Shown: piece by piece, positions 29,781 through 37,798 of the stretch
Numbering within the stretch: the first letter of the stretch is position 1
How the letters are laid out: each line of letters opens with the position of its first letter
DNA from: Metabacillus halosaccharovorans
Lineage (GTDB): Bacteria; Bacillota; Bacilli; Bacillales; Bacillaceae
DNA: 64,000 nucleotides
Reading direction: 5' to 3'
NCBI RefSeq assembly: GCF_002019635.1
Contig: NZ_KV917371.1
Location: 1,470,001 to 1,534,000 of the forward strand
The notes under the pieces: generated by a model
The model's input: only the letters and a program-made list of their open reading frames with translations
What the model was told of the DNA's origin: nothing
Databases searched by the model: none
Made by a program: the position numbers and the translations under genes

Positions 29781-30920
29781 TTAATTCAGTGCCTTTTCTA
29801 ATGTTTTAATGTTTTTCTTCATAATACTAAAGTAATCTTCTTTATTAGTAATATCTTCATCAGTAAGTGTTTCTAAATTGTTTAAAGTTAATGCTTCTGC
29901 ACCAATTTCCGACTGTACGATATCAGTTACATTACTACTTACATTCGTTTCAAAAATAATATATTTAATATCGTGTTCTTTAGCTGTTTCAATGATAGTT
30001 TGTAATTCCTTTTGTGAAGGTTCCTGGGTTGGAGACAAACCTAAAACACTAATTTGTTCAATGCCATAACGGCTTTCCCAATACCCATATGCAGCATGAG
30101 AAACTAGAATTTCCTTTTTGCTCGCATTGTTGATAACTTCTGAGAAAGATTGATCTAATTCATTTAATTGTGTTTTTAAAGCTTCAAAGTTATTTTCAAA
30201 TGTTTCTTTTCCATCAGGATGTAATTCTGTTAATGCGTTTTTAATGTTTTCTGCTAATTGAATGGAAAGAATTGGGTCAATCCATACATGTGGATCTGTA
30301 TCCCCGTGATTGTGCACATGTTCTTCCTCTTCATGAGCAGCCTCAGTTTCATCATGTGCATGTTCTTCTTCGTGAGCAGCCTCAGTTTCATCATGTGCAT
30401 GTTCTTCTTCATGAGCAGCCTTAGTTTCATCATGTGCATGTTCTTCTTCATGAGCAGCCTCAGTTTCATCATGTGCATGTTCTTCTTCATGAGCAGCCTC
30501 ATCTTCATCATGCTCTGCTTCATCATGTCCTTCCAACAATTCCAGACCTTCACCTGCATTGATGAAGCGGACATCTTCATCCTTAAGTGATTCTTGTACT
30601 GTTTCAGCAAAGGTTTCCAGGCCAACACCTGAATAGATAAAACCATCTGCTTCAGCAATGTTTACCATATCTTTTGTAGATGGTTCAAATGTATGTGCAT
30701 CGGCACCAGGAGGAATGACGTTTTCAACCTCTACTAAATCTCCACCAATTTTTTTTGTGAAGTCCTCCAGAGGGTACAGTGTTGTGTAAATTTTTAGTGT
30801 ATCCGAATCAGTTGCAGGTTCGGAGGATTGTGAGGAGGATGTATCTCCATTACTGTTGCAGCCAACTAGTAGACTAGATATAAAAAACATGGTGCTTAAT
30901 GATAGTAAATATTTTTTCAC
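29781..30920 (-). CDS. znuA: Zinc ABC transporter substrate-binding lipoprotein with expanded His-rich repeat
   Basis: A 379-aa ZnuA/AdcA-like zinc-binding lipoprotein. It starts at GTG 30920 behind AAAGGAGA; the signal peptide ends in LLVGC. Metal ligands are seen in AHTFEP, DPHVWIDP, VSHAAYGYWE and FETNVS. Between them, at about residues 138-200, lies a His/Glu-rich loop built from about 4.5 copies of the 13-residue unit AAHEEEHAHDETE, then EHVHNHGDTDPHVW. The copies make it about 60 residues longer than usual. No znuC or znuB is next to it, so the ATPase and permease must be elsewhere. Three Zur boxes lie upstream. Confidence 0.92.
   Translation of the reverse strand: MKKYLLSLSTMFFISSLLVGCNSNGDTSSSQSSEPATDSDTLKIYTTLYPLEDFTKKIGGDLVEVENVIPPGADAHTFEPSTKDMVNIAEADGFIYSGVGLETFAETVQESLKDEDVRFINAGEGLELLEGHDEAEHDEDEAAHEEEHAHDETEAAHEEEHAHDETKAAHEEEHAHDETEAAHEEEHAHDETEAAHEEEEHVHNHGDTDPHVWIDPILSIQLAENIKNALTELHPDGKETFENNFEALKTQLNELDQSFSEVINNASKKEILVSHAAYGYWESRYGIEQISVLGLSPTQEPSQKELQTIIETAKEHDIKYIIFETNVSSNVTDIVQSEIGAEALTLNNLETLTDEDITNKEDYFSIMKKNIKTLEKALN
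30331..30509. repeat. 39-bp in-frame tandem repeat inside znuA
   Basis: Near-identical 39-bp units begin at 30331, 30370, 30409 and 30448, with a shorter diverged unit at 30487. Each encodes 13 residues, so changes in copy number keep the frame. Only single-base differences separate the copies (for example one E-to-K change and one silent change), which suggests recent expansion or ongoing homogenisation. Confidence 0.92.
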
Positions 30921-30940
30921 TTTTCGTGATCTCCTTTCAA

Positions 30941-30963
30941 TAAATCAGTATGATTACGATTAA
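30941..30963. promoter_or_regulatory. Zur box 1 (znuA-proximal)
   Basis: TAAATCAGTATGATTACGAT plus TAA compares with the B. subtilis Zur consensus AAATCGTAATNATTACGATTT (flanked by T/A), with most positions matching and a perfect right half. It lies about 20 bases upstream of the znuA start. Confidence 0.8.
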
Positions 30964-30974
30964 GCCTTCATTAT

Positions 30975-30997
30975 TATATCTTAATCATTACGATTTG
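30975..30997. promoter_or_regulatory. Zur box 2
   Basis: TATATCTTAATCATTACGAT followed by TTG matches the Zur consensus at about 20 of 22 defined positions. It lies 55-77 bases upstream of znuA. Confidence 0.82.
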
Positions 30998-31022
30998 AGA
31001 ACCATTTTTTATTTTTAGTTAT

Positions 31023-31045
31023 TAAATAGTAAGTATTACGATTTA
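31023..31045. promoter_or_regulatory. Zur box 3 (carbonic anhydrase-proximal)
   Basis: TAAATAGTAAGTATTACGAT followed by TTA matches the Zur consensus at about 20 of 22 defined positions. It lies 93 bases upstream of the carbonic anhydrase start and about 100 upstream of znuA, so it may serve either gene. Confidence 0.82.
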
Positions 31046-31137
31046 AACAAGTAATATCTTAACCTAAAATTAGTGATAACTCAATAGATATGATATATTT
31101 ATTTAAAAGCTTATTTTTTATATGGAGGAGATAGAAC

Positions 31138-31701
31138 ATGAGAATCGTAGATGAAATTTTAGCACATAATGAAAAGTTTGTAGCAAATAAAGAATTCGAA
31201 AAGTTTGAGACAACGAAATTTCCAGAGAAAAAGCTTGTTGTTCTTTCTTGCATGGATACTAGATTAGTTGAGCTGCTTCCTCAAGCAATGAATGTGCGAA
31301 ATGGTGATGTGAAAATTGTTAAAAGTGCAGGTGCAATTGTAGCACATCCATTCGGAAGTATTATGAGAAGTATATTGGTTGCTGTATATGAATTAAAGGC
31401 AGATGAAATTTGTGTCATTGGTCACCATGATTGCGGGATGAGTAAAATCAGTCCAGAATCATTTCTTTCTAAAGCTATCGAAAAAGGTGTGGATAAAGAG
31501 AAAATCGACACAGTTAAGTATGCCGGGGTCGATTTAGATCAATGGTTAAAAGGATTCAATAACGTCGAAGACAGTGTGCGTGATAGTGTAGAAACTATTA
31601 AAAACCATCCATTCCTTGCTAGTGGTATTCCAGTACATGGCCTTGTTATTGATCCTTCAACAGGAAAATTAGATGTTGTTGTGAATGGATATGAAGCTTA
31701 A
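31138..31701 (+). CDS. ytiB: Beta-class carbonic anhydrase (YtiB-like)
   Basis: A 187-aa beta-carbonic anhydrase that interconverts CO2 and bicarbonate in the cytoplasm. Zinc ligands are in SCMDTRL (Cys, with the Asp-Arg pair) near residue 38 and GHHDCGM (His, Cys) near residue 98. TGGAGGAG precedes ATG 31138. It is divergent from znuA, with Zur boxes between them; a zinc enzyme beside zinc-starvation operators is notable. Confidence 0.92.
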   Translation: MRIVDEILAHNEKFVANKEFEKFETTKFPEKKLVVLSCMDTRLVELLPQAMNVRNGDVKIVKSAGAIVAHPFGSIMRSILVAVYELKADEICVIGHHDCGMSKISPESFLSKAIEKGVDKEKIDTVKYAGVDLDQWLKGFNNVEDSVRDSVETIKNHPFLASGIPVHGLVIDPSTGKLDVVVNGYEA

Positions 31702-31925
31702 TTCTCCTTTTTCTTTTCAGGTACAAGATCTATGCCGCCCGGGTGAAAAGGATGACATTTCAAAATCCGTTTGATCGTCAAATATCCTCCTTTAAGGATT
31801 CCAAAGCGTTGAATAGCCTCTATACCGTAGTGTGAGCATGTAGGATAGAAGCGACAAGTTGGAGGTTTAATTGGTGAAATGAATTTTTGATAGAACCGAA
31901 TGATAAGGATAAATATGTTTTTCAT
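31698..31925 (-). CDS. yidD: Membrane protein insertion efficiency factor YidD
   Basis: A 75-aa YidD protein (YtjA in B. subtilis) that helps YidC-dependent membrane insertion. The family signature is complete: [38 protein letters not shown]. It is convergent with the carbonic anhydrase gene and overlaps its stop by four bases. Confidence 0.93.
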   Translation of the reverse strand: MKNIFILIIRFYQKFISPIKPPTCRFYPTCSHYGIEAIQRFGILKGGYLTIKRILKCHPFHPGGIDLVPEKKKEN

Positions 31926-32070
31926 AATTGACCTTCTTTTCCAATAAAATTGTCTAATCGCTTTTGTTACTATTTACTATACTAAAAGAGGGTATCATAC
32001 GCTATTAACTTTACCTATGATACAATGATTAAGAATTAGGACTTATTATTTTTTATAGGAGTGAAAGAGT

Positions 32071-32544
32071 ATGCCTTCAGTTGAAAGCTTTGAATTAGAT
32101 CATAACGCCGTAAAGGCTCCATATGTTCGCCACTGTGGTGTTCATAAAGTGGGTAGTGATGGTGAAGTAAATAAATTTGATATTCGTTTTTGTCAGCCAA
32201 ATAAACAAGCAATGAAGCCTGATACCATTCATACATTGGAACATTTATTGGCATTCAATATTCGTGAACATGCTGAGAAATATGATCACTTCGATATTAT
32301 TGATATTTCACCAATGGGTTGTCAAACCGGCTACTATTTAGTTGTAAGTGGTAAGCCTGAGGTAAATGAAATTATTGATCTTCTTGAAGATACAATGAAA
32401 ACAGCAGTGGAAATTACAGAAATTCCAGCCGCAAACGAAAAACAGTGTGGCCAAGCAAAGCTTCATGATTTAGAAGGAGCAAAACGTCTAATGCGTTTTT
32501 GGCTTGAGCAAGATAAAGAAGAACTAGCGAAAGTATTTGGATAA
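32071..32544 (+). CDS. luxS: S-ribosylhomocysteine lyase
   Basis: LuxS (157 aa) splits S-ribosylhomocysteine into homocysteine and the AI-2 precursor, part of the methyl cycle that also uses MetK at the end of the window. The metal motif HTLEHLLAF (about residues 53-61), the catalytic Cys in MGCQTGYYL (about 84) and the late metal-ligand Cys in [12 protein letters not shown] are present. AGGAGTG lies before ATG 32071. Confidence 0.96.
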   Translation: MPSVESFELDHNAVKAPYVRHCGVHKVGSDGEVNKFDIRFCQPNKQAMKPDTIHTLEHLLAFNIREHAEKYDHFDIIDISPMGCQTGYYLVVSGKPEVNEIIDLLEDTMKTAVEITEIPAANEKQCGQAKLHDLEGAKRLMRFWLEQDKEELAKVFG

Positions 32545-32593
32545 GTAAAGGTGTCCCAAGGAGGGCATTTTCGGGTATAAAGTACAAAAGATT

Positions 32594-32629
32594 TAAAAAG
32601 CAGACCAATTCAATAGGTCTGCTTTTTAG
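32594..32629 (+). terminator. Terminator of luxS
   Basis: AAAAAGCAGACC pairs with GGTCTGCTTTTT around a nine-base loop. Confidence 0.88.
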
Positions 32630-32631
32630 CC

Positions 32632-32685
32632 TTTGCTCTAAAAGCAATAGAAGCACTTGAGACAGGTGTAAAAGTAGATATTTAG
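32632..32685 (+). pseudogene. Possible remnant of a Gfo/Idh/MocA gene tail
   Basis: The frame ending in TAG at 32683-32685 reads ALKAIEALETGVKVDI before the stop. The pattern IEAL..TG.KVDI resembles the last residues of Gfo/Idh/MocA oxidoreductases. There is no start codon or ribosome binding site, and the frame runs straight into the luxS terminator. It may mark the edge of the accessory locus. The match is short, so this is tentative. Confidence 0.3.
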
Positions 32686-33206
32686 CTTACTTAAAAGTTA
32701 GGTTTAAAATGGAGGATGGTAGAAGACCTCACTTTTTTGCTTAATGTATGGATTACAATTCATCATCCTCCTTTCCACAAAGAACGATTTTAAAAGTTCA
32801 CATTTTTACCTAATTTATTTATTCTCCTAATTAAGCCTTCTTTCCCTTAAATTAACTCTTTCTCCCAAAACGTATATGTTTCCTGCCATAGCTCCACTAC
32901 CTAGCTTCATTCTTTTTGTCGATTGTTCTTGATCTGTCTACATAAATTCTTGCTAAAAGATTTCTTTTAACTAGTAACCAAATATTCTTCGATTTGGTTT
33001 TGTGTGTATTATTGTTGAGTGATGTGTTTGTTTTGTTGTTTATCAAGTGGAGTCTTGTTATTTTGAAACTTTTAAATGCTTTTAATTTGAGGTTTTCTTA
33101 ATTTTTTTAGTTTGGAAATTAACTGAGGGTGCTAAATTTGGTGGATTTTGTAGATGTCTATCGATTTTTCTATCTAATAATCCATAAGTAAATGTTCAAA
33201 ATATTG
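32686..33206. other. Gene-free stretch with strand skew
   Basis: About 520 bases with no gene I can support. The part at about 32995-33170 is T/G-rich and nearly free of C on the plus strand (for example GTGTGTATTATTGTTGAG). Inverted GGAGGATG/CATCCTCC near 32710-32775 may be a hairpin of unknown purpose. Confidence 0.45.
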
Positions 33207-33235
33207 TTGACATTGAAAGCGTATACATGGATAAT
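33207..33235 (+). promoter_or_regulatory. Promoter of the glycan locus with cre site
   Basis: TTGACA at 33207-33212 and GATAAT at 33230-33235 are 17 bases apart. Between them, TGAAAGCGTATACA at 33214-33227 matches the CcpA cre consensus TGWAARCGYTWNCW at 13 of 14 positions. CcpA bound here would block RNA polymerase, so the locus should be shut off by preferred carbon sources. The leader to the first gene is about 170 bases and begins with an A/C-rich, nearly G-free stretch (33238-33296). Confidence 0.85.
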
Positions 33236-33415
33236 GAAAACAAGCCAACAAAAACTCACAAAAACAGTTAACAAACCACAAGCAAACAACAGGTGTAATA
33301 GTTGGATTGCATGAAAGTATTCAAAAAACAAGATTTTTGACATCTTATACTAGTAATCTATTTTTGTTCGTGAGTTTCTAGGTGAGGAAATATTCATAAC
33401 AAAGGGGGAAAAAGA

Positions 33416-34768
33416 ATGAGCAGTATCAAAAAATCTTTATCTTTACTATTGATTTTAGTAATGAGCTTGGGAACGTTCCTAGTAGGTTGTTCCGGAAATG
33501 AAGAAACCACAACAAATGAAGAATCAAACAAATCGAAAGATGGGGGATCCGAAGAAGTCGTTGAACTTGATTTTTGGACATTCTGGGGTTCAGAAACACG
33601 GAGACCAATTATCGAAAAAATTATTGAAGACTTTAACAACTCCCAAGATAAAATCCATGTTAAACATACATATCTTCCATGGGGAGATATTTGGACAAAA
33701 GAGCTAGCTGCAGTAGCTGCTGGTAATCCCCCAGATGTGATCATCAATGACATAAATACAGTAAGACAGCGCGCTGATAAGAAGCAAAACGAAAGTTTAG
33801 GAGAATTCTTTGAACAAGATCCAAGTATAAAGGATCAGTATTATCCAGAATTATGGAATGCAGTTGTTCATGATGGTGAGCCATATGCGGTACCTTTTAA
33901 TACAGACACTCGTTTACTTTTCTGGAACAAAGATATCTTTAAAGAAGTTGGCTTAGATCCAGATCAACCTCCTAAAACTTGGGATGAATTACAAGAATTC
34001 GCTAAGAAAATTGATCAAAAAGCAGGGAAGCGTTATACAAGGATCGGTTTCTTACCAAGACATAAAATTGGGCCGGATATGTGGACTATAAATGCAACAG
34101 GTCACGGTAACTGGGACTACGAAACTGCTAAACCAATCATTAATGAGCCTAAAGCAGAAGAAGCGCTCCAATGGGTATATGATTATGAACAACAGTATGG
34201 AGACGATGTGATCAATGGATTTAAAGCTGAATTTGGTCAAGATCAAGCAGATCCATTCATCTCTGGAAAACTAGGAATGGTTGTAACGACTCCAACTGAT
34301 GCGTTTACAAAAATTCGTGACTTTGGAAATGGAATGAATTTTGGTGTTGCTCCAATGCCAGAGATGGAACCAGGTAATGGCCATACAGTATGGGGAGGAG
34401 GATTTGTAGCAGAAGTACCATTCGGTGCAAAGAATCCTGAAGCATCATGGGAATTTATTAAATATTTAACAGGTCCTGAAGCACAAGAATATTGGGCAGT
34501 TCAAAACTTTGATAATGTGGCCAGTATTGAAGGTTCAGAAAATGCTGCAAAAAGTTCTGAATTTGATGAAGATAGCAAGAGGGTTTATGATGCAGCCATT
34601 ACGAATATGGAGCATACAATTTTAACTCCGTTCCCACTTGAGGCACCTGATCTAAATAACTTAGTTAATCCGGAGTTTGAAAAAGCATTGTTAGGTGAGC
34701 AAACGCCTAAAGAGGCATTAGAGGCAGCTCATAAAGCTGTGGAGAAATTAGCGGGAAGTTCAAAATAA
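33416..34768 (+). CDS. Sugar ABC transporter substrate-binding lipoprotein (CUT1)
   Basis: A 450-aa extracellular solute-binding protein of family 1, the MalE/MsmE type used for oligosaccharides. The signal peptide ends in the lipobox LVGC (about residue 25), followed by a Ser/Asn/Glu-rich linker. DFWTFWGSETRRPIIEKII starts the binding domain. AAAGGGGG precedes ATG 33416. First gene of the glycan locus; the binding protein decides what is imported, but the ligand cannot be read from sequence. Confidence 0.92.
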   Translation: MSSIKKSLSLLLILVMSLGTFLVGCSGNEETTTNEESNKSKDGGSEEVVELDFWTFWGSETRRPIIEKIIEDFNNSQDKIHVKHTYLPWGDIWTKELAAVAAGNPPDVIINDINTVRQRADKKQNESLGEFFEQDPSIKDQYYPELWNAVVHDGEPYAVPFNTDTRLLFWNKDIFKEVGLDPDQPPKTWDELQEFAKKIDQKAGKRYTRIGFLPRHKIGPDMWTINATGHGNWDYETAKPIINEPKAEEALQWVYDYEQQYGDDVINGFKAEFGQDQADPFISGKLGMVVTTPTDAFTKIRDFGNGMNFGVAPMPEMEPGNGHTVWGGGFVAEVPFGAKNPEASWEFIKYLTGPEAQEYWAVQNFDNVASIEGSENAAKSSEFDEDSKRVYDAAITNMEHTILTPFPLEAPDLNNLVNPEFEKALLGEQTPKEALEAAHKAVEKLAGSSK

Positions 34769-34845
34769 TTCAAAGAAGAAAAAGGGAGTGAAGCGCATTT
34801 TTCGCTCCCTGATTAATTAAACTTGGGATTAGGAGGATGGAAAAT

Positions 34846-35802
34846 ATGCAAACCCAGGTTACAACAAATAAAAAGACGGAAATAAAAAAATCGAAAAAAG
34901 TCATGAGTCTTGATAAAAAGGAAGGGTTACAAGGATATCTTTTCATAGCACCATGGATATTTGGTTTCCTTACCTTAATTGCAGGTCCGATGTTATTCTC
35001 GTTATACGCTAGTTTTACAAACTATGATATTACATCAAGAATGGATTTTGTTGGATTGAAAAACTATGTACGAATGTTTACGAATGATGATTTGTTCTGG
35101 ACGGCCCTGGGAAATACGCTTTACTATGTTTCGATCTCTGTACCACTAACAACTGTTGGTGCTGTGCTATTAGCTGTTTTATTAAATCAGGGTGTACCAG
35201 GAATGAGGATGTATCGAACAATTTTCTATCTTCCAGCTGTCTTATCTGGTGTCGGGGTTTACTTGTTATGGATGCAATTATTAAGCCCAAGCTCCGGTCT
35301 AGTAAATACCGTTCTTTCTTGGGTGGGGATAACAGGTCCGGCATGGTTGTTTGATCCAGCATGGACAAAGCCGGCATTAATTTTTATGAAACTTTGGAGC
35401 CTTGGTGGTGGAATGCTATTATATCTTGCTAGTTTACAAGGTGTTTCTAAATCACTTTATGAAGCAGCAGAAATAGATGGTGCCAATGCATATAAACGTT
35501 TTAGACATATCACACTGCCTATGATTACTCCTGTTATTTTCTTTGACTTAGTGACAAGTTTGATTGGAGGGTTTCAAATTTTCCAAGAAGCATATGTAAT
35601 GAGTGAAAGTGGTGACGGTGGTCCTGCAAACTCTCTCGTATTTTATAACCTACATATGTGGAATAAAGCATTTGAAGTCTTTGATATGGGATATTCAATG
35701 GCCATGTCTTGGGTCCTATTTATCGTCATTCTCGTCATTACAGTTATTAATTTAAAACTAGCTCCACGATGGGTGCACTATGAAGGAGAGGATCGAAAAT
35801 GA
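34846..35802 (+). CDS. Sugar ABC transporter permease (MalF-like)
   Basis: A 318-aa permease with six or so membrane segments, of the binding-protein-dependent family. The EAA loop for ATPase contact is EAAEIDGANAYKRFRHITLP near residue 212. ATG 34846 has TAGGAGG nine bases before it; an ATG at 34837 overlaps that site and is less likely. It overlaps the next permease by four bases. Confidence 0.92.
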   Translation: MQTQVTTNKKTEIKKSKKVMSLDKKEGLQGYLFIAPWIFGFLTLIAGPMLFSLYASFTNYDITSRMDFVGLKNYVRMFTNDDLFWTALGNTLYYVSISVPLTTVGAVLLAVLLNQGVPGMRMYRTIFYLPAVLSGVGVYLLWMQLLSPSSGLVNTVLSWVGITGPAWLFDPAWTKPALIFMKLWSLGGGMLLYLASLQGVSKSLYEAAEIDGANAYKRFRHITLPMITPVIFFDLVTSLIGGFQIFQEAYVMSESGDGGPANSLVFYNLHMWNKAFEVFDMGYSMAMSWVLFIVILVITVINLKLAPRWVHYEGEDRK

Positions 35803-36671
35803 GTGTTTCAGCCCAGAAAACTTCACATTTCCAAAGTGTAAAAGTAAAGAAGATAATAAATCAAACCATTGTCACGATTATCCTCTTGCTAGGAAGTGTA
35901 TTGATTCTTTCACCAGTATGGTGGATGTTCGCGACATCTGTTAAAGACATGGGAGAAATCATGCAATATCCTCCTACATTTATTCCGAATGAATGGAACT
36001 GGAGTAATTATATAGAAACATGGAAAGCTGCTCCTTTTACTAGATACTTATTTAATACATTTTTAATAACCATTTTCGTTGTACTAGGAAATGTATTATC
36101 AAACTCCTTTATTGCGTATGGTTTTGCAAAGATTCGCTTTAAAGGTCGTAATTTTTTATTTGCTGTTGTTTTAGCGACAATGATGATTCCTGGATTCGTT
36201 ACGATGATCCCCCATTATGTCATATTCTCTAAGTTAGGATGGTTAAACACATACCTTCCATTAATCGTCCCTGCTTTCTTTGGAAGTGCGTTTAATATTT
36301 TCCTTATTCGACAGTTTTTCCTAACAATTCCGAATGAACTCATTGAAGCAGCGAAAATTGATGGTGCCAGCCACTTTAGGATTTGGTATAAAATCATGCT
36401 TCCCCTTGCAAAACCAGCCATTGCAACTGTTGCTATTTTTTCATTTAATGGTGCATGGAATGACTTTTTAGGACCATTACTTTATGTAAATGATGAATCA
36501 CTTTACACATTACAAATCGGACTTCAAGTGTTTAAAGGCCAGCTAGCCACACAATGGAATTATTTAATGGCCGGATCTCTATTGGTTTTACTACCAGTTA
36601 TTGTTTTATTCTTTATCTTCCAAAGATATTTTATTGAAGGGATGAATTTAACAGCGGGATCTAAAGGTTAA
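35799..36671 (+). CDS. Sugar ABC transporter permease (MalG-like)
   Basis: A 290-aa permease, the MalG-type partner, with about six membrane segments and EAAKIDGASHFRIWYKIMLP as EAA loop near residue 187. The usual MalG C-terminus (YFIEGMNLTAGSKG) is present. There is no ATP-binding gene anywhere in the locus, so the transporter must borrow a shared ATPase such as MsmX from elsewhere in the genome. Confidence 0.92.
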   Translation: MSVSAQKTSHFQSVKVKKIINQTIVTIILLLGSVLILSPVWWMFATSVKDMGEIMQYPPTFIPNEWNWSNYIETWKAAPFTRYLFNTFLITIFVVLGNVLSNSFIAYGFAKIRFKGRNFLFAVVLATMMIPGFVTMIPHYVIFSKLGWLNTYLPLIVPAFFGSAFNIFLIRQFFLTIPNELIEAAKIDGASHFRIWYKIMLPLAKPAIATVAIFSFNGAWNDFLGPLLYVNDESLYTLQIGLQVFKGQLATQWNYLMAGSLLVLLPVIVLFFIFQRYFIEGMNLTAGSKG

Positions 36672-36802
36672 TGAAGTTATATGAGTAAGAATGTAAATAT
36701 GGTAGTTATCTCTTACATTTTAAAGATAAAAACAGTAGGAGAGATAAGTTTTAAACAATCTGCTGTTAAAGATATCTAGGTTGTCAAAGGAGATTTCACA
36801 TT

Positions 36803-37723
36803 ATGACAAAAAAAACAAAGCTTAAAAACGTTCTAACTTTGAAAGAAGCTTTAGTAAAAGCTCAAGAAAACCATTTTGCCATTGGTTCTTTTTCACCAAG
36901 ATATAGCCCAATGATTCGTCCAATTTTACGTGCAGGAGAAAAAACACAATCACCAGTTATTATACAAATTTCTGAAAAAGAATTAGTTCGTTATGATGTT
37001 ACTCCAAAAGAAATTGCAGAGGAGTTTTATACAGCACTAATTGAAGAGAATATAACTGTTCCTGTAGTCCTTCACCTAGATCACACAAAACAAATGTCTG
37101 TCATAGAAGAAGCGATTGAAGCAGGTTTTACCTCTGTAATGATTGACGCATCCGAAAAAGAGCTAGAGGAAAATATTAAAATAAGTAAAGAAGCTGTTGA
37201 ATTTGCTCACGCAAAAGGTGTGTCAGTTGAAGCGGAGTTAGGTAAAATTGGAACAACTGATTTTGTTGAAACAGATACGGATGAAGAGCTATATACGGAT
37301 CCACAGGAAGCTCTAAAATTTGTAACGGAAACAAATTGTGATGCTCTAGCAGTTTCAGTAGGTACTGCACATGGTGTCTATAATGTAAGGAAACCAAAAG
37401 TAGACATAGAGAGACTTAAAGCGATTCGCGACCTTACACCTGTTCATTTAGTTCTTCATGGTGGATCGGGAGTTCCGTCATACATGATTCAAGAAGCAAC
37501 AAATCTCCCAAATGGAGGTATCAGCAAAGTAAACATTGCCACTGATTTAGAGCTTTCTTTCTTAAAATCAATAGACCGAGAAGATAGAATGACAAACGAA
37601 GAATGTAAAGAACTTCCATTAGAACAATTAAAGGTTGGAAGAGCTGCAGTAGAAAAAACAGTGATTGATAAAATAGAAAATTTCTTAGGCAGTGCAAATA
37701 AATCTGATGTTTTTAATCTCTAA
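36803..37723 (+). CDS. Class II fructose-bisphosphate/tagatose-type aldolase
   Basis: A 306-aa zinc-dependent class II aldolase, related to Fba/GatY/KbaY. Zinc ligands and substrate loops are seen: VVLHLDHTKQ (about residue 92), VSVGTAHGVYN (about 190), VLHGGSGVP (about 217) and KVNIATDLEL (about 238). AAAGGAGA lies before ATG 36803. In a sugar-catabolic locus it is more likely to cleave the final sugar phosphate of this pathway than to serve glycolysis. Which ketose phosphate is cut is unknown. No sugar kinase is present in the locus. Confidence 0.87.
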   Translation: MTKKTKLKNVLTLKEALVKAQENHFAIGSFSPRYSPMIRPILRAGEKTQSPVIIQISEKELVRYDVTPKEIAEEFYTALIEENITVPVVLHLDHTKQMSVIEEAIEAGFTSVMIDASEKELEENIKISKEAVEFAHAKGVSVEAELGKIGTTDFVETDTDEELYTDPQEALKFVTETNCDALAVSVGTAHGVYNVRKPKVDIERLKAIRDLTPVHLVLHGGSGVPSYMIQEATNLPNGGISKVNIATDLELSFLKSIDREDRMTNEECKELPLEQLKVGRAAVEKTVIDKIENFLGSANKSDVFNL

Positions 37724-37798
37724 GACTCTTTTAGTCTAGCTACTTGATAAGTAAATTAAGCAAACGAAAACACCATCTTTAAAAGGAGATGTTATGTA

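Noticed and set aside
30331-30509. CRISPR-like regular repeat
   Set aside because: Units are contiguous, without spacers, and encode His-rich protein in frame; no cas genes in the window.
30258-30658. Long frames on both strands over the znuA repeat (110 aa plus, 134 aa minus)
   Set aside because: They are by-products of the 39-bp in-frame repeat; low-complexity peptides (LSFIMCMFF.. and KNMHMMKLRLL..) with no ribosome binding site.
32707-32775. Small minus-strand peptide with AAAGGAGG before ATGATG
   Set aside because: The start lies directly against the ribosome binding site and the frame has only about 20 codons; more likely an inverted repeat.
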